Positions 35,765 to 46,408 of a DNA stretch of 64,000 nt are shown one piece after another. Both the position numbers and the translations under genes were made by a program. The notes below the pieces were generated by a model, which made no database searches, was not told the origin of the DNA, and saw only the letters and a list, made by a program, of their open reading frames with translations. The first letter of the stretch is position 1. Every line of letters begins with the position of its first letter. Source of the DNA: Microbacterium yannicii PS01 (lineage in GTDB: Bacteria; Actinomycetota; Actinomycetes; Actinomycetales; Microbacteriaceae); the NCBI RefSeq assembly GCF_000304335.1, contig NZ_CAJF01000003.1, forward strand, positions 62,001 through 126,000, given 5' to 3'.

Positions 35765-36217
35765 ATGCCCACCCGACCCCGTCTCGTCCGCAGCATCCCG
35801 TTCTGGGTGCTGCTCATCGTCTCCCTCGCGACCGCCGCCGCCGGCGCCTACATCTTGAGCGACCGACTGGGCGCGATGACGACGACCCTCACCGCGGGTA
35901 CGGCGACCACCGTCGACGTCTACGTCGGCCAGTCCGTGGCCGTCGCCGGTGCGATCGTGCTCGGTGCCGGCATCGTCGGCGTGCTGCTCGCCCTCACGAT
36001 CGCCGCGCTGTCGACCCTGCGGCCCCGGGCCGCCGTCGAGGCGGCCGAGGCCGTTCCGGCGATCGACGCCGACCCGGGTGACGAAGACGGCGATATCGCC
36101 GATGCGGGCCGCCACGGCTACGAGCGCGGCTTGGGCTACACCGAGGCGGTCGAGACGGTCCCCGCTGCGGCAGCGAACGCCGACACGGACGCCGACGCGC
36201 CGGTCCCCACCCGCTGA
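35765..36217 (+). CDS. Small two-helix membrane protein of unknown function
   Basis: This is a 150-residue protein. Helix 1 (IPFWVLLIVSLATAAAGAYI) is followed by about 30 external residues rich in Thr/Ala, then helix 2 (VAVAGAIVLGAGIVGVLLAL) and an acidic cytoplasmic tail of about 75 residues (DADPGDEDGDIADAG). I recognise no family. ATG 35765 with AGAGGAG 10 nt before it is preferred to the in-frame ATG 35717. A very strong terminator stem follows. A link to heme A genes is only positional. Confidence 0.72.
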   Translation: MPTRPRLVRSIPFWVLLIVSLATAAAGAYILSDRLGAMTTTLTAGTATTVDVYVGQSVAVAGAIVLGAGIVGVLLALTIAALSTLRPRAAVEAAEAVPAIDADPGDEDGDIADAGRHGYERGLGYTEAVETVPAAAANADTDADAPVPTR

Positions 36218-36226
36218 CATCACCCC

Positions 36227-36266
36227 CGCGACGAGACACCACGCGTCCGCGTGGTGTCTCGTCGCG
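36227..36266. terminator. Strong bidirectional intrinsic terminator
   Basis: An 18-bp perfect stem (36227-36244 with 36249-36266) closes on GTCC. It lies between the convergent two-helix membrane gene and the exported PKD-like gene, and has GC-rich flanks rather than a long U-tract, as is usual in these genomes. Confidence 0.88.
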
Positions 36267-36297
36267 TGTACGGTGTCCGCGGCGTCGCGGGGTGGCT

Positions 36298-37122
36298 TCA
36301 GCCGCAGCCGGGCCCGCCCGGGTCCTCGGCGCACGTGCCGTCGACCAGAGCGGTGCGCACCTCGACGACCTCCACCGGGTAGGCGCCCGACGCCGCGGTC
36401 ACGACCCCGTCGACGTGAATCCACCCGGTGCCGAAATCGACCGCGGCCGCATACTCGACCGCCACCGACGCACGGTAGGTGCCGCGCTCGCCGTACACGT
36501 GCGCGGTGCTGGTCGGCGAGAACTGCACGGTTCCCACCTGCGCCCAGGTCGCTCCCCCGCTCGCGCTGCGGGCCGACGCGCCGTCGCCGTAGGAGAAGAC
36601 GAAAGCCGTCGGGGTGAAGCGCACCGTGACGGGGTAGCCGAGCAGCACCCCGGGAATCTCCTGCTCGGATGCCGCCGCCACGAAGTTCGTCGGCATCCCG
36701 ACCACGCCGAATCCGGCCGGCTCCCCCGTCAGCTCGGGCGTGACCGGACGGAACGACTGCAGGTCGGCGAGAGTCACGGCCGGAAGGCCGGGATCGGTCG
36801 GTTCGGCGGGAAGGTCCGGCCGGAGGCACCAGCCACCGGGCGCATCGCATGGCCGCGCATTCGTCGGCTCGACGGGCAGCGACGGCTGAGGGACGTGTTC
36901 ACCGTTGGTACCGCCCGCTTCCGAAGAGTGACCGCGACCCGCATATGCGTCCGAGATACTCACATCAACGCGATCACCGGTGTTCGTTGATCGAGCAGGG
37001 CAAGTGCCGGTGATCTGGGCCGCAGTGCTACAAGTCACCCCGCCTTTGACGGTCGCAAACGACACGGGCGTCGTCATCGAGACGACGACGACAACTAGTG
37101 ACGTCAGGAGAGTCTTCAGCAC
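36298..37122 (-). CDS. Exported protein with PKD-like fold, unknown function
   Basis: This is a 274-residue protein with a signal peptide (LLTSLVVVVVSMTTPVSFA). A low-complexity Pro/Thr/Gly region with a few Cys (about residues 45-105) follows, then a C-terminal beta-rich part with FVFSYGDGAS and HVYGERGTYRASVAVEY, the end pattern of a PKD domain. It ends in CAEDPGGPGCG. GTG 37122 overlaps the end of the lipoprotein gene by 7 bp, so the two are coupled. Codon use is less GC-biased than the neighbours in the first third. I recognise no named family; extracellular adhesion or matrix roles are typical of PKD domains. Confidence 0.72.
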   Translation of the reverse strand: MLKTLLTSLVVVVVSMTTPVSFATVKGGVTCSTAAQITGTCPARSTNTGDRVDVSISDAYAGRGHSSEAGGTNGEHVPQPSLPVEPTNARPCDAPGGWCLRPDLPAEPTDPGLPAVTLADLQSFRPVTPELTGEPAGFGVVGMPTNFVAAASEQEIPGVLLGYPVTVRFTPTAFVFSYGDGASARSASGGATWAQVGTVQFSPTSTAHVYGERGTYRASVAVEYAAAVDFGTGWIHVDGVVTAASGAYPVEVVEVRTALVDGTCAEDPGGPGCG

Positions 37123-37640
37123 GCGTCACTCGCGATTCCGATGATTTCACGGATGCGCAACTCGGTCTCGAGCTTCTCGAGGTGTACCTCTGCCAACACG
37201 GTGGGATCGCGATCCGGAAGAGTAACGTCCTCACCAACCTCGTTCACGACCCTGGTTGCGCTCGAGTCAAGGCAGGCTCGGATCACGACCTCTCCTGTCG
37301 CCGGATCAGCTGCGACCTGGCTTACTACACCCACTACCGAACTACCGACCACCGTGATTCCGACTTGATCCATCTCATTAGCGGAGAAGATGTCTTGCTC
37401 TAGCGCGTCCTCGACAAGAAAGGACTGTGGGTCCGGCTCGGAACGTCCGTCCGCCCACCGGGCGTTCACCGCGTCAATGTACGCCCGGTACGTCTCTTCC
37501 GCTGCGGCGAACGCCTCCTCCTCGCTGGCGAAGACGCCGGTCGGCGTGGGGGTCGGCTCCGGGCTCGTGCCGAGGCATCCGGTCAACACGAATGCCGCCA
37601 TCGCCACGCCCGCTGCCGCGGTCACCACACGCCGAATCAC
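37116..37640 (-). CDS. Small lipoprotein of unknown function
   Basis: This is a 174-residue lipoprotein with signal peptide and lipobox VLTGC (Cys22), then a Pro/Thr linker (SPEPTPTPTG). About 130 residues follow with a helix rich in Glu/Ala (SEEEAFAAAEETYRAYIDAV) and beta segments including ATGEVVIRACLDSSATRVVN. This layout resembles actinobacterial lipoproteins with an NTF2-like fold, which is a weak inference. The GTG start at 37640 has TACCGT (37647-37652, minus strand) ending 6 nt upstream, leaderless. By hand count GC is about 57 percent over 37141-37380, well below the window norm. Confidence 0.75.
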   Translation of the reverse strand: MIRRVVTAAAGVAMAAFVLTGCLGTSPEPTPTPTGVFASEEEAFAAAEETYRAYIDAVNARWADGRSEPDPQSFLVEDALEQDIFSANEMDQVGITVVGSSVVGVVSQVAADPATGEVVIRACLDSSATRVVNEVGEDVTLPDRDPTVLAEVHLEKLETELRIREIIGIASDAC

Positions 37641-37717
37641 CCGTCCACGGTATCCGCCGAGAGGAGTGCGGCCGCGGAGTTCTCCACAGCCCTGTCGGGA
37701 TGCCGGTCAGCGGGCGA

Positions 37718-38662
37718 TCAGAACGGCAGGAGCGGGTCGACCGCGATCGCGACGAAGAGCAGCGTCAGGTACGTGATCGAGGCGTGGAACACGCGCATCG
37801 GCCGCGGCTCGGTGCCGCGCACCGCGCGGTTGTACAGGCGGTGCGACTCGTAGATGAACCAGCCGCCGAACACGAGCGCCGAGACGGTGTACACCAGGCC
37901 CATGCCCGCGACCGGGATCAGCAGGAGCGAGCACGCGACGGTCGCCCACGCGTAGAGGATGACCTGCAGCCCCACCTGCGAGCCGTTGCGGGTCGCACCC
38001 AGCATCGGCACGTTGACCTCTTCATACTGCTCGCGGTACTTCATCGACAGCGGCCAGTAGTGCGGCGGCGTCCACAGGAAGACCAGCGCGAACAGGATGA
38101 ACGGCGCCCACGCGAGCGATCCGGTGACGGCGGTCCACCCGATCAGTACCGGGAAGCAGCCGGCGATCCCGCCCCACACGATGTTCTGCTCGGTGCGGCG
38201 CTTGAGGATCATCGTGTAGATGACCACGTAGAAGAAGATCGCGCTCGCCGAGAGCGTCGCGGCCAGCCAGTTGGTGGTGAGCCACAACCAGACCGTGGAT
38301 CCCACTGCCAGGCTCCACGCGAAGATCAGGGCACCGCGGGGCGAGACCTCGCCCGTCACGAGCGGCCGGTTGACCGTGCGCTGCATGTGCGCATCGATGT
38401 CGCGGTCGAGGTACATGTTGAACGCGGCGGCGGAGCCCGCGCTCGCGGTTCCGCCGATGACGGTGGCGAGCACCAGCCAGGCGTTCGGGAACCCGCCCTG
38501 AGCGAGGATCATGACCGGAACCGTCGTGACGAGCAGAAGCTCGAGCACACGCGGTTTCATCAGCGCGATGTAGGCGCGGACGGTGCGGCCGAAGCTCTGA
38601 CGGGTCCGGCGGGACTGGTCGGCGGCGGATGCCGCGACCCCAGCCGTCTTCGTGATGTCCAT
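37718..38662 (-). CDS. ctaB: Protoheme IX farnesyltransferase CtaB
   Basis: This 314-residue UbiA-family membrane enzyme attaches a farnesyl group to protoheme to make heme O, the step before CtaA. The prenyl-diphosphate motif [12 protein letters not shown] (N-x3-D-x3-D) and the second Asp-rich region near [13 protein letters not shown] are present, with eight to nine helices. The start ATG 38662 is preceded by GGGGG rather than a clear AGGAG. TAGACT at 38696-38701 on the minus strand is a good -10, giving a leader of about 27 nt. In many relatives ctaB lies divergent from tkt, exactly as here. Confidence 0.96.
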   Translation of the reverse strand: MDITKTAGVAASAADQSRRTRQSFGRTVRAYIALMKPRVLELLLVTTVPVMILAQGGFPNAWLVLATVIGGTASAGSAAAFNMYLDRDIDAHMQRTVNRPLVTGEVSPRGALIFAWSLAVGSTVWLWLTTNWLAATLSASAIFFYVVIYTMILKRRTEQNIVWGGIAGCFPVLIGWTAVTGSLAWAPFILFALVFLWTPPHYWPLSMKYREQYEEVNVPMLGATRNGSQVGLQVILYAWATVACSLLLIPVAGMGLVYTVSALVFGGWFIYESHRLYNRAVRGTEPRPMRVFHASITYLTLLFVAIAVDPLLPF

Positions 38663-38999
38663 CGCCCCCGCAATCGCCGTCTGCAGAACCCCACAAGTCT
38701 ATGGCATCGGCTCCCACAGCCCTGGCCGGCCGGACGTCGTTCACCACCCCGGCGGCCTCACAACGGCCTGCGACGCGGCGTGAGCAGAACGTGACCGCCG
38801 CGACACGGTGCCGACACGGAACCCGAGGGGGCGTTCGCAAGACTGCGTCATACGAAGGCTCGCATGGCCTCAGCGGCACCCCGCTTCGCTATGCTGAGAC
38901 CACACGCGCGCCCGCCGCCGATTCCCCCTTCTCCATCCGGACAAGGGCCGCGGACCGGCCTCACATCTGCGGGCGCACCTCCTCGAGAAAGGCGGCCCG
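38663..38999. promoter_or_regulatory. Divergent ctaB / tkt promoter region
   Basis: This 337-bp gap carries TAGACT (38696-38701, minus strand) for ctaB and TATGCT (38890-38895, plus strand) for tkt. The latter leaves a tkt leader near 100 nt, ending in AAAGG at 38988-38992. I see no open frame with coding character and no strong inverted repeat. Confidence 0.55.
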
Positions 39000-41108
39000 G
39001 TGTCGGTTCTGCGTTGGGATGAGATCGATCGGCGCGCGGTGGACACCGCCCGTGTCCTTGCCGCGGATGCGGTGGAGAAGGTGGGCAACGGCCACCCGGG
39101 CACGGCGATGAGCCTGGCACCGGCGGCGTACCTGCTGTATCAGCGGGTGCTGCGCCACGACCCCGCCGACACGCACTGGCTGGGACGCGACCGGTTCATC
39201 CTGTCGGCCGGCCACTCGTCGCTGACGCAGTACGTGCAGCTGTACCTGGGCGGCTTCGGCCTGGAGCTGGACGACCTGAAGGCGCTGCGCACGTGGGGGT
39301 CGAAGACCCCGGGCCACCCGGAGTACGGGCACACCAAGGGCGTCGAGATCACGACCGGCCCGCTGGGCCAGGGCCTGGCCTCGGCGGTGGGGTTCGCCTA
39401 CGCGGCCCGCTACGAGCGCGGCCTGTTCGACCCGGAGGCCGCGGCGGGCACGTCGCCGTTCGACCACTTCGTCTACGTCATCGCCGGTGACGGCGACCTG
39501 CAGGAGGGTGTCACGAGCGAGGCGTCGAGCCTGGCCGGGCACCAGCAGCTGGGCAACCTCATCGCCCTCTACGACTCCAACCAGATCTCGATCGAGGACG
39601 ACACCAACGTCGCCTTCACCGAGGACGTGCAGAAGCGATACGAGTCGTACGGCTGGCAGGTGCAGGTCGTGGACTGGAAGAAGTCGGGCGAGTACGTCGA
39701 AGACGTCGCCGAGCTGTTCGCGGCGATCGAGGCGGCGAAGGGCGAGACCGACAAGCCGTCGCTGATCATCCTGCGCACCATCATCGGCTGGCCCTCGCCG
39801 GGCAAGCAGAACACCGGCAAGATCCACGGCTCCGCGCTGGGCGCCGACGAGCTCGCCGCGACGAAGAAGGTCCTCGGCTTCGACCCGGAGCAGTCCTTCG
39901 TTGTCGCCGACGACGTCCTCGCGCACACCCGGGCGCTGAAGGACCGCGCCGCCGAGGCGCGCGCCGAGTGGCAGACCGCGTTCGACGCGTGGGCCGAGGC
40001 GAACCCCGAGCGCAAGGCGCTGCTGGACCGTCTGGAGTCCGGCGAGCTGCCTCAGGACATCGCATCCGCGCTCCCCTCGTTCGAGGACGGCAAGGACGTC
40101 TCGACGCGTGCCGCGTCGGGCCTCGTGATCAACGCCCTGGCCGCCGAGCTCCCGGAGCTCTGGGGCGGATCGGCCGACCTGGCCGAGTCGAACCTCACCA
40201 CCATCAAGGACTCGAAGTCGTTCATCCCGTCGGAGTGGTCCACCCACGAGTGGTCGGGCGACCCGTACGGGCGCGTGCTGCACTTCGGCATCCGCGAGCA
40301 CGCCATGGGCGCGATCGTCAACGGCATCAAGCTGCACGGTCCGACCCGCCCCTTCGGCGGCACGTTCCTGATCTTCAGTGACTACATGCGTCCCTCGGTG
40401 CGTCTGGCCGCGCTGATGGACATCCCGTCGATCTTCGTGTGGACGCACGACTCCGTCGCGCTCGGCGAGGACGGCCCGACCCACCAGCCTGTCGAGCAGC
40501 TCGCGACGCTGCGCGCCATCCCGAACTTCACGGTGGTGCGCCCGGCGGACGCGAACGAGACCGCGGTGGCCTGGCTCGAGGTCCTCCGCCGTCAGGGCGG
40601 GCCCGCGGGTCTCGCTCTGACGCGCCAGAACATCCCGGTGTTCGCGCGGGGAGAGGGCGAGGCGTCCGGTGACGAGTTCGCGTCGGCCGACAACGTCGCC
40701 AAGGGCGCGTACATCCTCGCCGAGGCACCCGGCGGCTCGCCCGACGTGATCCTCGTCGCCACCGGCTCCGAGGTCCAGCTGGCGGTGCAGGCCCGCGAGA
40801 CCCTCGCGGCCGAAGGCGTGAACGCCCGGGTCGTGTCGGCTCCCTCGCTGGAGTGGTTCGCCGAGCAGGACGAGGCGTACCGCGAAAAGGTCCTCCCCGC
40901 CGCCGTCAAGGCGCGCGTGTCGGTCGAAGCCGGCTCCGCGCTCACCTGGCGCGGCATCGTCGGCGACGCCGGCCGATCCGTCGCGATCGACCACTTCGGC
41001 GCGTCGGCGGACTACAAGACCCTGTTCGAGAAGTTCGGCATCACCGCCGAAGCGGTCGTCGCGGCGGCACGCGAGACCATCGGCGCCGCAGCAGCGGCGG
41101 CCGAGTGA
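39000..41108 (+). CDS. tkt: Transketolase
   Basis: This 702-residue ThDP enzyme moves two-carbon units in the non-oxidative pentose phosphate pathway. The signatures are [20 protein letters not shown], the ThDP motif [13 protein letters not shown]...DSNQISIED, and [17 protein letters not shown] in the pyrimidine domain. Full length matches the family. The GTG start has AAAGG 7 nt upstream. It heads a six-gene operon tkt-tal-pgi-zwf-opcA-pgl in which most junctions overlap or are under 25 bp. Confidence 0.97.
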   Translation: MSVLRWDEIDRRAVDTARVLAADAVEKVGNGHPGTAMSLAPAAYLLYQRVLRHDPADTHWLGRDRFILSAGHSSLTQYVQLYLGGFGLELDDLKALRTWGSKTPGHPEYGHTKGVEITTGPLGQGLASAVGFAYAARYERGLFDPEAAAGTSPFDHFVYVIAGDGDLQEGVTSEASSLAGHQQLGNLIALYDSNQISIEDDTNVAFTEDVQKRYESYGWQVQVVDWKKSGEYVEDVAELFAAIEAAKGETDKPSLIILRTIIGWPSPGKQNTGKIHGSALGADELAATKKVLGFDPEQSFVVADDVLAHTRALKDRAAEARAEWQTAFDAWAEANPERKALLDRLESGELPQDIASALPSFEDGKDVSTRAASGLVINALAAELPELWGGSADLAESNLTTIKDSKSFIPSEWSTHEWSGDPYGRVLHFGIREHAMGAIVNGIKLHGPTRPFGGTFLIFSDYMRPSVRLAALMDIPSIFVWTHDSVALGEDGPTHQPVEQLATLRAIPNFTVVRPADANETAVAWLEVLRRQGGPAGLALTRQNIPVFARGEGEASGDEFASADNVAKGAYILAEAPGGSPDVILVATGSEVQLAVQARETLAAEGVNARVVSAPSLEWFAEQDEAYREKVLPAAVKARVSVEAGSALTWRGIVGDAGRSVAIDHFGASADYKTLFEKFGITAEAVVAAARETIGAAAAAAE

Positions 41109-41125
41109 TACGAGGAGAAGGCACC

Positions 41126-42247
41126 ATGAGCACCCCTACCGAGAACCTGGCCGCCCAGGGCGTCAGCATCTGGCTCGACGACCTGTCGCGTGAGCGGATC
41201 ACGACGGGCAACCTGACGGAGCTGATCTCGACGCGCAACGTCAGCGGCGTCACCACCAACCCCACGATCTTCCAGGGCGCGATCGGCGGCGGCGGTCACG
41301 CCTACGACGAGCAGATCACGGCGCTCGCCCGCGGGGGCGCGTCGGTCGACGAGGCGATCTTCGCCGCGACCACCGACGATGTGCGCGACGCGGCCGACAT
41401 CTTCCGTCCCGTCTTCGACGCGACCGACGGGATCGACGGCCGGGTGTCGATCGAGGTCTCTCCCGACCTCGCCCACGACACCGAGGCGACGATCGCGCAG
41501 GCCAAGGAGCTCGCGGCCACGGTGGCGCGTCCCAACGTGCACATCAAGATCCCCGCGACCAAGGCCGGCCTGCCGGCGATCACCGCGGTGCTGGCCGAGG
41601 GCATCTCGGTCAACGTCACGCTGATCTTCAGCCTGGAGCGCTACGCCAAGGTGATCGAGGCGTTCCTCGCCGGCATCGAGCAGGCGCAGGCGAACGGTCA
41701 CGACATCTCGACCATCCACTCCGTGGCGTCGTTCTTCGTGTCGCGTGTCGACTCCGAGGTCGACAAGCGCCTGGTCGCGATCGGCACCGACGACGCGCTC
41801 GCGCTGAAGTCGCTCGCCGGAGTCGCCAACGCACGCCTGGCGTACGAGCTGTACGAGAAGGAGTTCGCCACCGACCGCGCGAAGGCGCTGACGGATGCCG
41901 GAGCCCACGTGCAGCGTCCGCTCTGGGCGTCGACCGGCGTCAAGGACCCGTCGCTGCCCGACACGTTGTACGTCACCGAGCTCGTCGCCCCCGGAACCGT
42001 CAACACGATGCCCGAGAAGACGCTCGAGGCCACCTTCGACCACGGCGAGATCGCCGGTGACACCGTCACGGGCACGTACGAGGCCGCGCACAAGGTGTTC
42101 GCCGACCTCGCCGCGGTGGGCGTGGACTTCGACGACGTCACCGAGGTGCTCGAGACCGAGGGCGTCGACAAGTTCATCGCGTCATGGCACGACCTCCAGG
42201 CAACGGTCAAGGCGGCGCTCGAGGGCGCCGTCGAGGCCGCTCGATGA
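41126..42247 (+). CDS. tal: Transaldolase
   Basis: This is a 373-residue actinobacterial-type transaldolase. The N-terminal [15 protein letters not shown] and [11 protein letters not shown], the Schiff-base Lys in [12 protein letters not shown] and the region [18 protein letters not shown] match the family. It transfers dihydroxyacetone units between sugar phosphates. GAGGAG stands 8 nt before ATG 41126, 17 bp after the tkt stop. The stop overlaps the next gene by ATGA. Confidence 0.97.
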   Translation: MSTPTENLAAQGVSIWLDDLSRERITTGNLTELISTRNVSGVTTNPTIFQGAIGGGGHAYDEQITALARGGASVDEAIFAATTDDVRDAADIFRPVFDATDGIDGRVSIEVSPDLAHDTEATIAQAKELAATVARPNVHIKIPATKAGLPAITAVLAEGISVNVTLIFSLERYAKVIEAFLAGIEQAQANGHDISTIHSVASFFVSRVDSEVDKRLVAIGTDDALALKSLAGVANARLAYELYEKEFATDRAKALTDAGAHVQRPLWASTGVKDPSLPDTLYVTELVAPGTVNTMPEKTLEATFDHGEIAGDTVTGTYEAAHKVFADLAAVGVDFDDVTEVLETEGVDKFIASWHDLQATVKAALEGAVEAAR

Positions 42248-43866
42248 GCTTCGACATCCATCTCAGCGGCCACGTCAAGTCGGTCGTCGAGGCGACGCTC
42301 CCCGGCCTGGTCGAAAGCCTGGTGGCGTCCGGGATCACGGCGGGTGACGGGAGCCTGTGGGGTCCCGCCGCCGAGGACGAGGCGTCGAACCGTCTGGGCT
42401 GGGTCGAGGCGGTCAGCGTCTCACGTCCGCTCGTCGCGGAGATCGAGGCGCTGCGCGCCGAGCTGCGGACCAAGGGCGTGACTCGCGTCGTCCTCGCCGG
42501 CATGGGCGGCTCGTCCCTCGCGCCCGAGGTCATCGCCCAGACGGCGGGCGTGCCGCTGGTGATCCTCGACTCGACGGCGCCCGGCCAGGTGCTCGCCGCG
42601 ATCGATGGCGACGCCGAGGCGGGCGACCTGACCCGCACGGTGCTCGTGGTGGCGTCCAAGTCGGGCTCGACGGTCGAGACGGATTCGGCGAAGCGCGCGT
42701 TCGAGGCCGCCTTCCGCGACCTCGGCATCGACCCGCGGGAGCGGATCGTCGTCGTCACCGACCCCGACTCCCCGCTCGATCGGGCGGCGCGCGCCGACGG
42801 CTACACCGTGTTCAACGCCGACCCCACCGTCGGCGGGCGCTACTCGGCGCTCACCGCGTTCGGCCTCGTGCCGACCGGGCTCGCCGGCGTCGACATCCGC
42901 GAGCTGCTCGACGAGGCCGAGGCGACGCTTCTCGAGGTCGCGATCGACAGTCCCGACAACCCCGCTCTCGTCCTTGCCGCGGCGATCGCCGGCGGAGAGC
43001 CCCGGCGCGACAAGCTCGGTCTCGTGACCGACGGCACGCACATCGTGGGCCTGCCGGACTGGATCGAGCAGCTCGTGGCCGAGTCGACCGGAAAGCAGGG
43101 CACCGGCATCCTGCCCGTCGTCCTCCTCCCCGTCTCGCCCGAGCTCGAGACCCGGCCGGCGGATCTGCAGATCGTACGGCTCGTGGACGAGGCCAAGCAG
43201 TTCCACCTGTTCGAGCAGCACGAGGGCGAGGTGCTCGTCAGCGGCTCGCTGGGCGCGCAGTTCGTGGTGTGGGAGTACGCCACGGCGATCGCCGGACGCA
43301 TGCTGGGGATCAACCCCTTCGACCAGCCCGACGTGGAGTCCGCCAAGGTGGCCGCCCGCGGTCTGCTCGACGCCCGGCCTGAGCCGATGGCCCCGGCGTT
43401 CACCGTCGAGGGCGTCGAGGTTCGCGTTTCGGACCCCGAGCTCGCGGCATCCGGAACCGTCGCCGGCGTCCTCGACGCCTTGTGGGCGCGCCTGCCCGAG
43501 GACGGCTACGTCGCCATCCAGGCCTACGTCAACCGGCTCGAGCTGCCTCAGCTCGCGGGACTGCGCGAGCTCGTCGCCGCGGACTCGGGACGCCCGGCGA
43601 CGTTCGGCTGGGGTCCGCGGTTCCTGCATTCGACGGGTCAGTTCCACAAGGGCGGCCCCGCGAACGGCGTCTTCCTGCAGATCCTCGAGCAGACCGATGT
43701 CGACCTCGAGATCCCGGACCGCCCGTTCACGTTCGGCCAGCTCATCCAGGCCCAGGCCGCCGGCGACGCCGGCGTGCTCGCCGACGGTCACGGCCGCCCC
43801 GTGGTCACCCTCACCCTGACCGACCCTCAGATCGAAGTGCTGTCGCTGTTCGAAGCGGCCCAGTAG
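42244..43866 (+). CDS. pgi: Glucose-6-phosphate isomerase
   Basis: This 540-residue two-domain SIS-fold isomerase converts glucose-6-phosphate and fructose-6-phosphate. [20 protein letters not shown] and [20 protein letters not shown] are the sugar-phosphate-binding loops. Residues 200-300 carry [19 protein letters not shown], and the end part has [18 protein letters not shown] with the conserved His and Lys. This is the divergent actinobacterial Pgi subtype placed between tal and zwf, where it feeds the oxidative branch. ATG 42244 overlaps the tal stop. Confidence 0.94.
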   Translation: MSFDIHLSGHVKSVVEATLPGLVESLVASGITAGDGSLWGPAAEDEASNRLGWVEAVSVSRPLVAEIEALRAELRTKGVTRVVLAGMGGSSLAPEVIAQTAGVPLVILDSTAPGQVLAAIDGDAEAGDLTRTVLVVASKSGSTVETDSAKRAFEAAFRDLGIDPRERIVVVTDPDSPLDRAARADGYTVFNADPTVGGRYSALTAFGLVPTGLAGVDIRELLDEAEATLLEVAIDSPDNPALVLAAAIAGGEPRRDKLGLVTDGTHIVGLPDWIEQLVAESTGKQGTGILPVVLLPVSPELETRPADLQIVRLVDEAKQFHLFEQHEGEVLVSGSLGAQFVVWEYATAIAGRMLGINPFDQPDVESAKVAARGLLDARPEPMAPAFTVEGVEVRVSDPELAASGTVAGVLDALWARLPEDGYVAIQAYVNRLELPQLAGLRELVAADSGRPATFGWGPRFLHSTGQFHKGGPANGVFLQILEQTDVDLEIPDRPFTFGQLIQAQAAGDAGVLADGHGRPVVTLTLTDPQIEVLSLFEAAQ

Positions 43867-43880
43867 GAGCCCATCGCCCC

Positions 43881-45431
43881 ATGACCGTCGAGATTTCGCG
43901 CGGGCACAACCCGCTGCGCGACCCCGAAGACCGCCGCCTCAACCGCATCGCCGGCCCGAGCGCGCTCGTCATCTTCGGCGTCACGGGAGACCTCTCCCGC
44001 AAGAAGCTCATGCCCGCCGTGTACGACCTCGCCAACCGGGGGCTGCTTCCCCCCGGGTTCGCCCTCGTCGGGTTCGCGCGCCGGGACTGGGAGGACCAGG
44101 ACTTCGCCAAGGTCGTCTACGAGGCGGTGCGTCAGCATGCGCGCACCGAGTTCCGCGACGAGACGTGGCAGCAGCTGCTGGAGGGCATCCGCTTCGTCTC
44201 GGGCGAGTTCGACGACCCGGACGCCTTCCGCCGCCTGCGCGAGACCGTCGACCGCCTCGACACCGAGCGCGGCACCATGGGCAACCACGCGTTCTACCTG
44301 TCGATCCCGCCGAAGGCGTTCCCCGTCGTCGCCGAGCAGCTGAAGAGCTCTGGGCTCGTGGACGACACCGCCGATCGGCCGGACCGCTGGCGGCGCGTCG
44401 TCATCGAGAAGCCGTTCGGGCACGATCAGCAGTCGGCGCGCGCGCTCAACGACGTGCTGCGCTCGGCGTTCCCGACCGACTCGATCTTCCGCATCGACCA
44501 CTACCTCGGCAAGGAGACGGTCCAGAACATCCTGGCGCTGCGCTTCGCGAACGAGCTCTACGAGCCGATCTGGAACCGCAACTACGTCGACCACGTGCAG
44601 ATCACGATGGCCGAAGACATCGGCGTCGGCGGGCGGGCGGGCTACTACGACGGCGTCGGCGCCGCGCGCGACGTCATCCAGAACCACCTGCTGCAGCTCA
44701 TGGCGCTCACCGCCATGGAAGAGCCCATCTCGTTCGATGCGAAGGATCTGCGCGCCGAGAAGGAGAAGGTGCTCGCGGCGGTGACCCTGCCGGACGACCT
44801 CGACCGCTCCACGGCGCGCGGGCAGTACGCCGGCGGATGGCAGGGCGGCGAGAAGGTGCTCGGCTTCCTCGAGGAGGAGGGCATGAACCCGCACTCCACG
44901 ACGGAGACCTATGCCGCGGTCACGCTCGAGGTCAACACCCGCCGCTGGGCCGGGGTGCCGTTCTACCTGCGCACCGGCAAGCGCCTGGGGCGCCGCGTCA
45001 CCGAGATCGCCGTGGTGTTCAAGCGCGCGCCCGAACTGCTGTTCTCGCGGAGCCAGACCTCGGGCCAGGGTCAGAACGCCCTCGTCATCCGCGTGCAGCC
45101 CGATGAAGGTGTCACGATCCGGTTCGGCTCGAAGGTTCCGGGAGCCGGCGCGCAGGTGCGCGACGTCACCATGGACTTCGGCTACGGCCACGCCTTCACC
45201 GAGGCCAGCCCCGAGGCGTACGAGCGACTGATCCTCGACGTGCTCCTCGGCGACCCGCCCCTCTTCCCGCGCCACGAGGAGGTCGAGCTCTCGTGGAAGA
45301 TCCTCGACCCGATCGAGCGGTTCTGGGACGAGCAGGGCGGACCCGTTGAACAGTATTCGCCCGGGTCGTGGGGCCCGGCATCCGCGGACGAGATGCTCGC
45401 CCGCGATGGACGCAGCTGGAGGCGCCCGTGA
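43881..45431 (+). CDS. zwf: Glucose-6-phosphate 1-dehydrogenase
   Basis: This 516-residue enzyme is the first of the oxidative pentose phosphate pathway. The NADP loop is FGVTGDLSRKKLMPAVYDLA, the substrate motif RIDHYLGKETVQN holds the catalytic residues, and EKPFGHD is present. ATG 43881 lies 14 bp after pgi; a GGAG lies before it. The stop overlaps opcA by 4 nt, and OpcA is the known activator of Zwf in actinomycetes. Confidence 0.97.
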   Translation: MTVEISRGHNPLRDPEDRRLNRIAGPSALVIFGVTGDLSRKKLMPAVYDLANRGLLPPGFALVGFARRDWEDQDFAKVVYEAVRQHARTEFRDETWQQLLEGIRFVSGEFDDPDAFRRLRETVDRLDTERGTMGNHAFYLSIPPKAFPVVAEQLKSSGLVDDTADRPDRWRRVVIEKPFGHDQQSARALNDVLRSAFPTDSIFRIDHYLGKETVQNILALRFANELYEPIWNRNYVDHVQITMAEDIGVGGRAGYYDGVGAARDVIQNHLLQLMALTAMEEPISFDAKDLRAEKEKVLAAVTLPDDLDRSTARGQYAGGWQGGEKVLGFLEEEGMNPHSTTETYAAVTLEVNTRRWAGVPFYLRTGKRLGRRVTEIAVVFKRAPELLFSRSQTSGQGQNALVIRVQPDEGVTIRFGSKVPGAGAQVRDVTMDFGYGHAFTEASPEAYERLILDVLLGDPPLFPRHEEVELSWKILDPIERFWDEQGGPVEQYSPGSWGPASADEMLARDGRSWRRP

Positions 45432-46387
45432 TCGTCGACCTTCCCGACACCACCGTCAGCAAGATCTCGCGCGCGCTGGTCAGCGTGCGCGAGGAGGGCG
45501 GCGCGGTCGCGCTCGGCCGTGTGCTGACGCTCATCATCCTGACCCGCGAGGGGGCGGTCGAGGAGGTCATCGAGGCCGCCAACGACGCCTCGCGCGAGCA
45601 CCCGATGCGCGTCATCGTGCTGATGATCGGCGACGGCCTGGACGCCGACCCGCGCCTGGACGCGCAGATCCGCGTCGGCGGCGACGCCGGCGCGAGCGAG
45701 GTCGTGACCCTGCGTGTCTTCGGCGATGCCGGTCACTCCAACCTCGAGAGCCTCGTCACCGGGCTTCTGCTCCCGGATGCCCCCGTAGTGGTGTGGTGGC
45801 CGAACCGCACGCCCGAGGCGATCTCGCAGACCTCGATCGGCCGGATCGCACAGCGACGGATCACGGATGCCGCGACCAAGGCGGATCCGTCGGCCTTCGT
45901 CGCCGAGCTCGGCGGGCAGTACGCCCCCGGTGACACCGACCTCGCGTGGACGCGGCTCACGCGCTGGCGCGAGCAGCTGGCAGCGATCCTCGACCAGCCG
46001 CCGTACGAGCCGGTCACCGAGGTCCGGGTGCGGGGTGCGGCCGACTCCCCCTCCACGGCCCTTCTCGCGGCCTGGCTGCGACTGACGCTGGATGTGCCGG
46101 TGGACTGGGCGTACCTGGACGCCGAGGAATGGCCGCACGGCATCAAGTCCGTCGCCCTCGTGCGCCCTGGCGGCGAGGTGCTCCTCGAGCGCCCCACGCC
46201 CGGCCGTGCGACGCTCACCCAGCCCGGACAGCCCAGTCACGAGCTCGCCTTCCCCCGCCGGACGCTGCGCGAGTGCCTCGCGGAGGAGCTTCGTCGGCTC
46301 GACCCCGACGTCCTGTATGGTCGAGTGATCACCGAGGGCTGGGAGCTTCTGGACCCTCCGGCGACGAAGGAGACGCAAGACCGATGA
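45428..46387 (+). CDS. opcA: Glucose-6-phosphate dehydrogenase assembly protein OpcA
   Basis: This 319-residue OpcA protein is needed for assembly and redox control of glucose-6-phosphate dehydrogenase. Characteristic segments are MRVIVLMIGDG, LLLPDAPVVVWWPNRTPEAI and SPSTALLAAWLRLTLDVPVDW. It has no catalytic motif of its own. The GTG start overlaps the zwf stop. Its last codons contain an ATG in another frame (46384) that opens a 10-codon reading frame just before pgl. Confidence 0.95.
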   Translation: MIVDLPDTTVSKISRALVSVREEGGAVALGRVLTLIILTREGAVEEVIEAANDASREHPMRVIVLMIGDGLDADPRLDAQIRVGGDAGASEVVTLRVFGDAGHSNLESLVTGLLLPDAPVVVWWPNRTPEAISQTSIGRIAQRRITDAATKADPSAFVAELGGQYAPGDTDLAWTRLTRWREQLAAILDQPPYEPVTEVRVRGAADSPSTALLAAWLRLTLDVPVDWAYLDAEEWPHGIKSVALVRPGGEVLLERPTPGRATLTQPGQPSHELAFPRRTLRECLAEELRRLDPDVLYGRVITEGWELLDPPATKETQDR

Positions 46388-46408
46388 CGAGTGGTTCAGG
46401 TGTCGCCG

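Noticed and set aside
38961..40994. 677-codon open frame on the minus strand across transketolase
   Set aside because: It is antisense to tkt, has Arg/Val-biased low-complexity sequence and no recognisable domain; long shadow frames are expected at this GC content.
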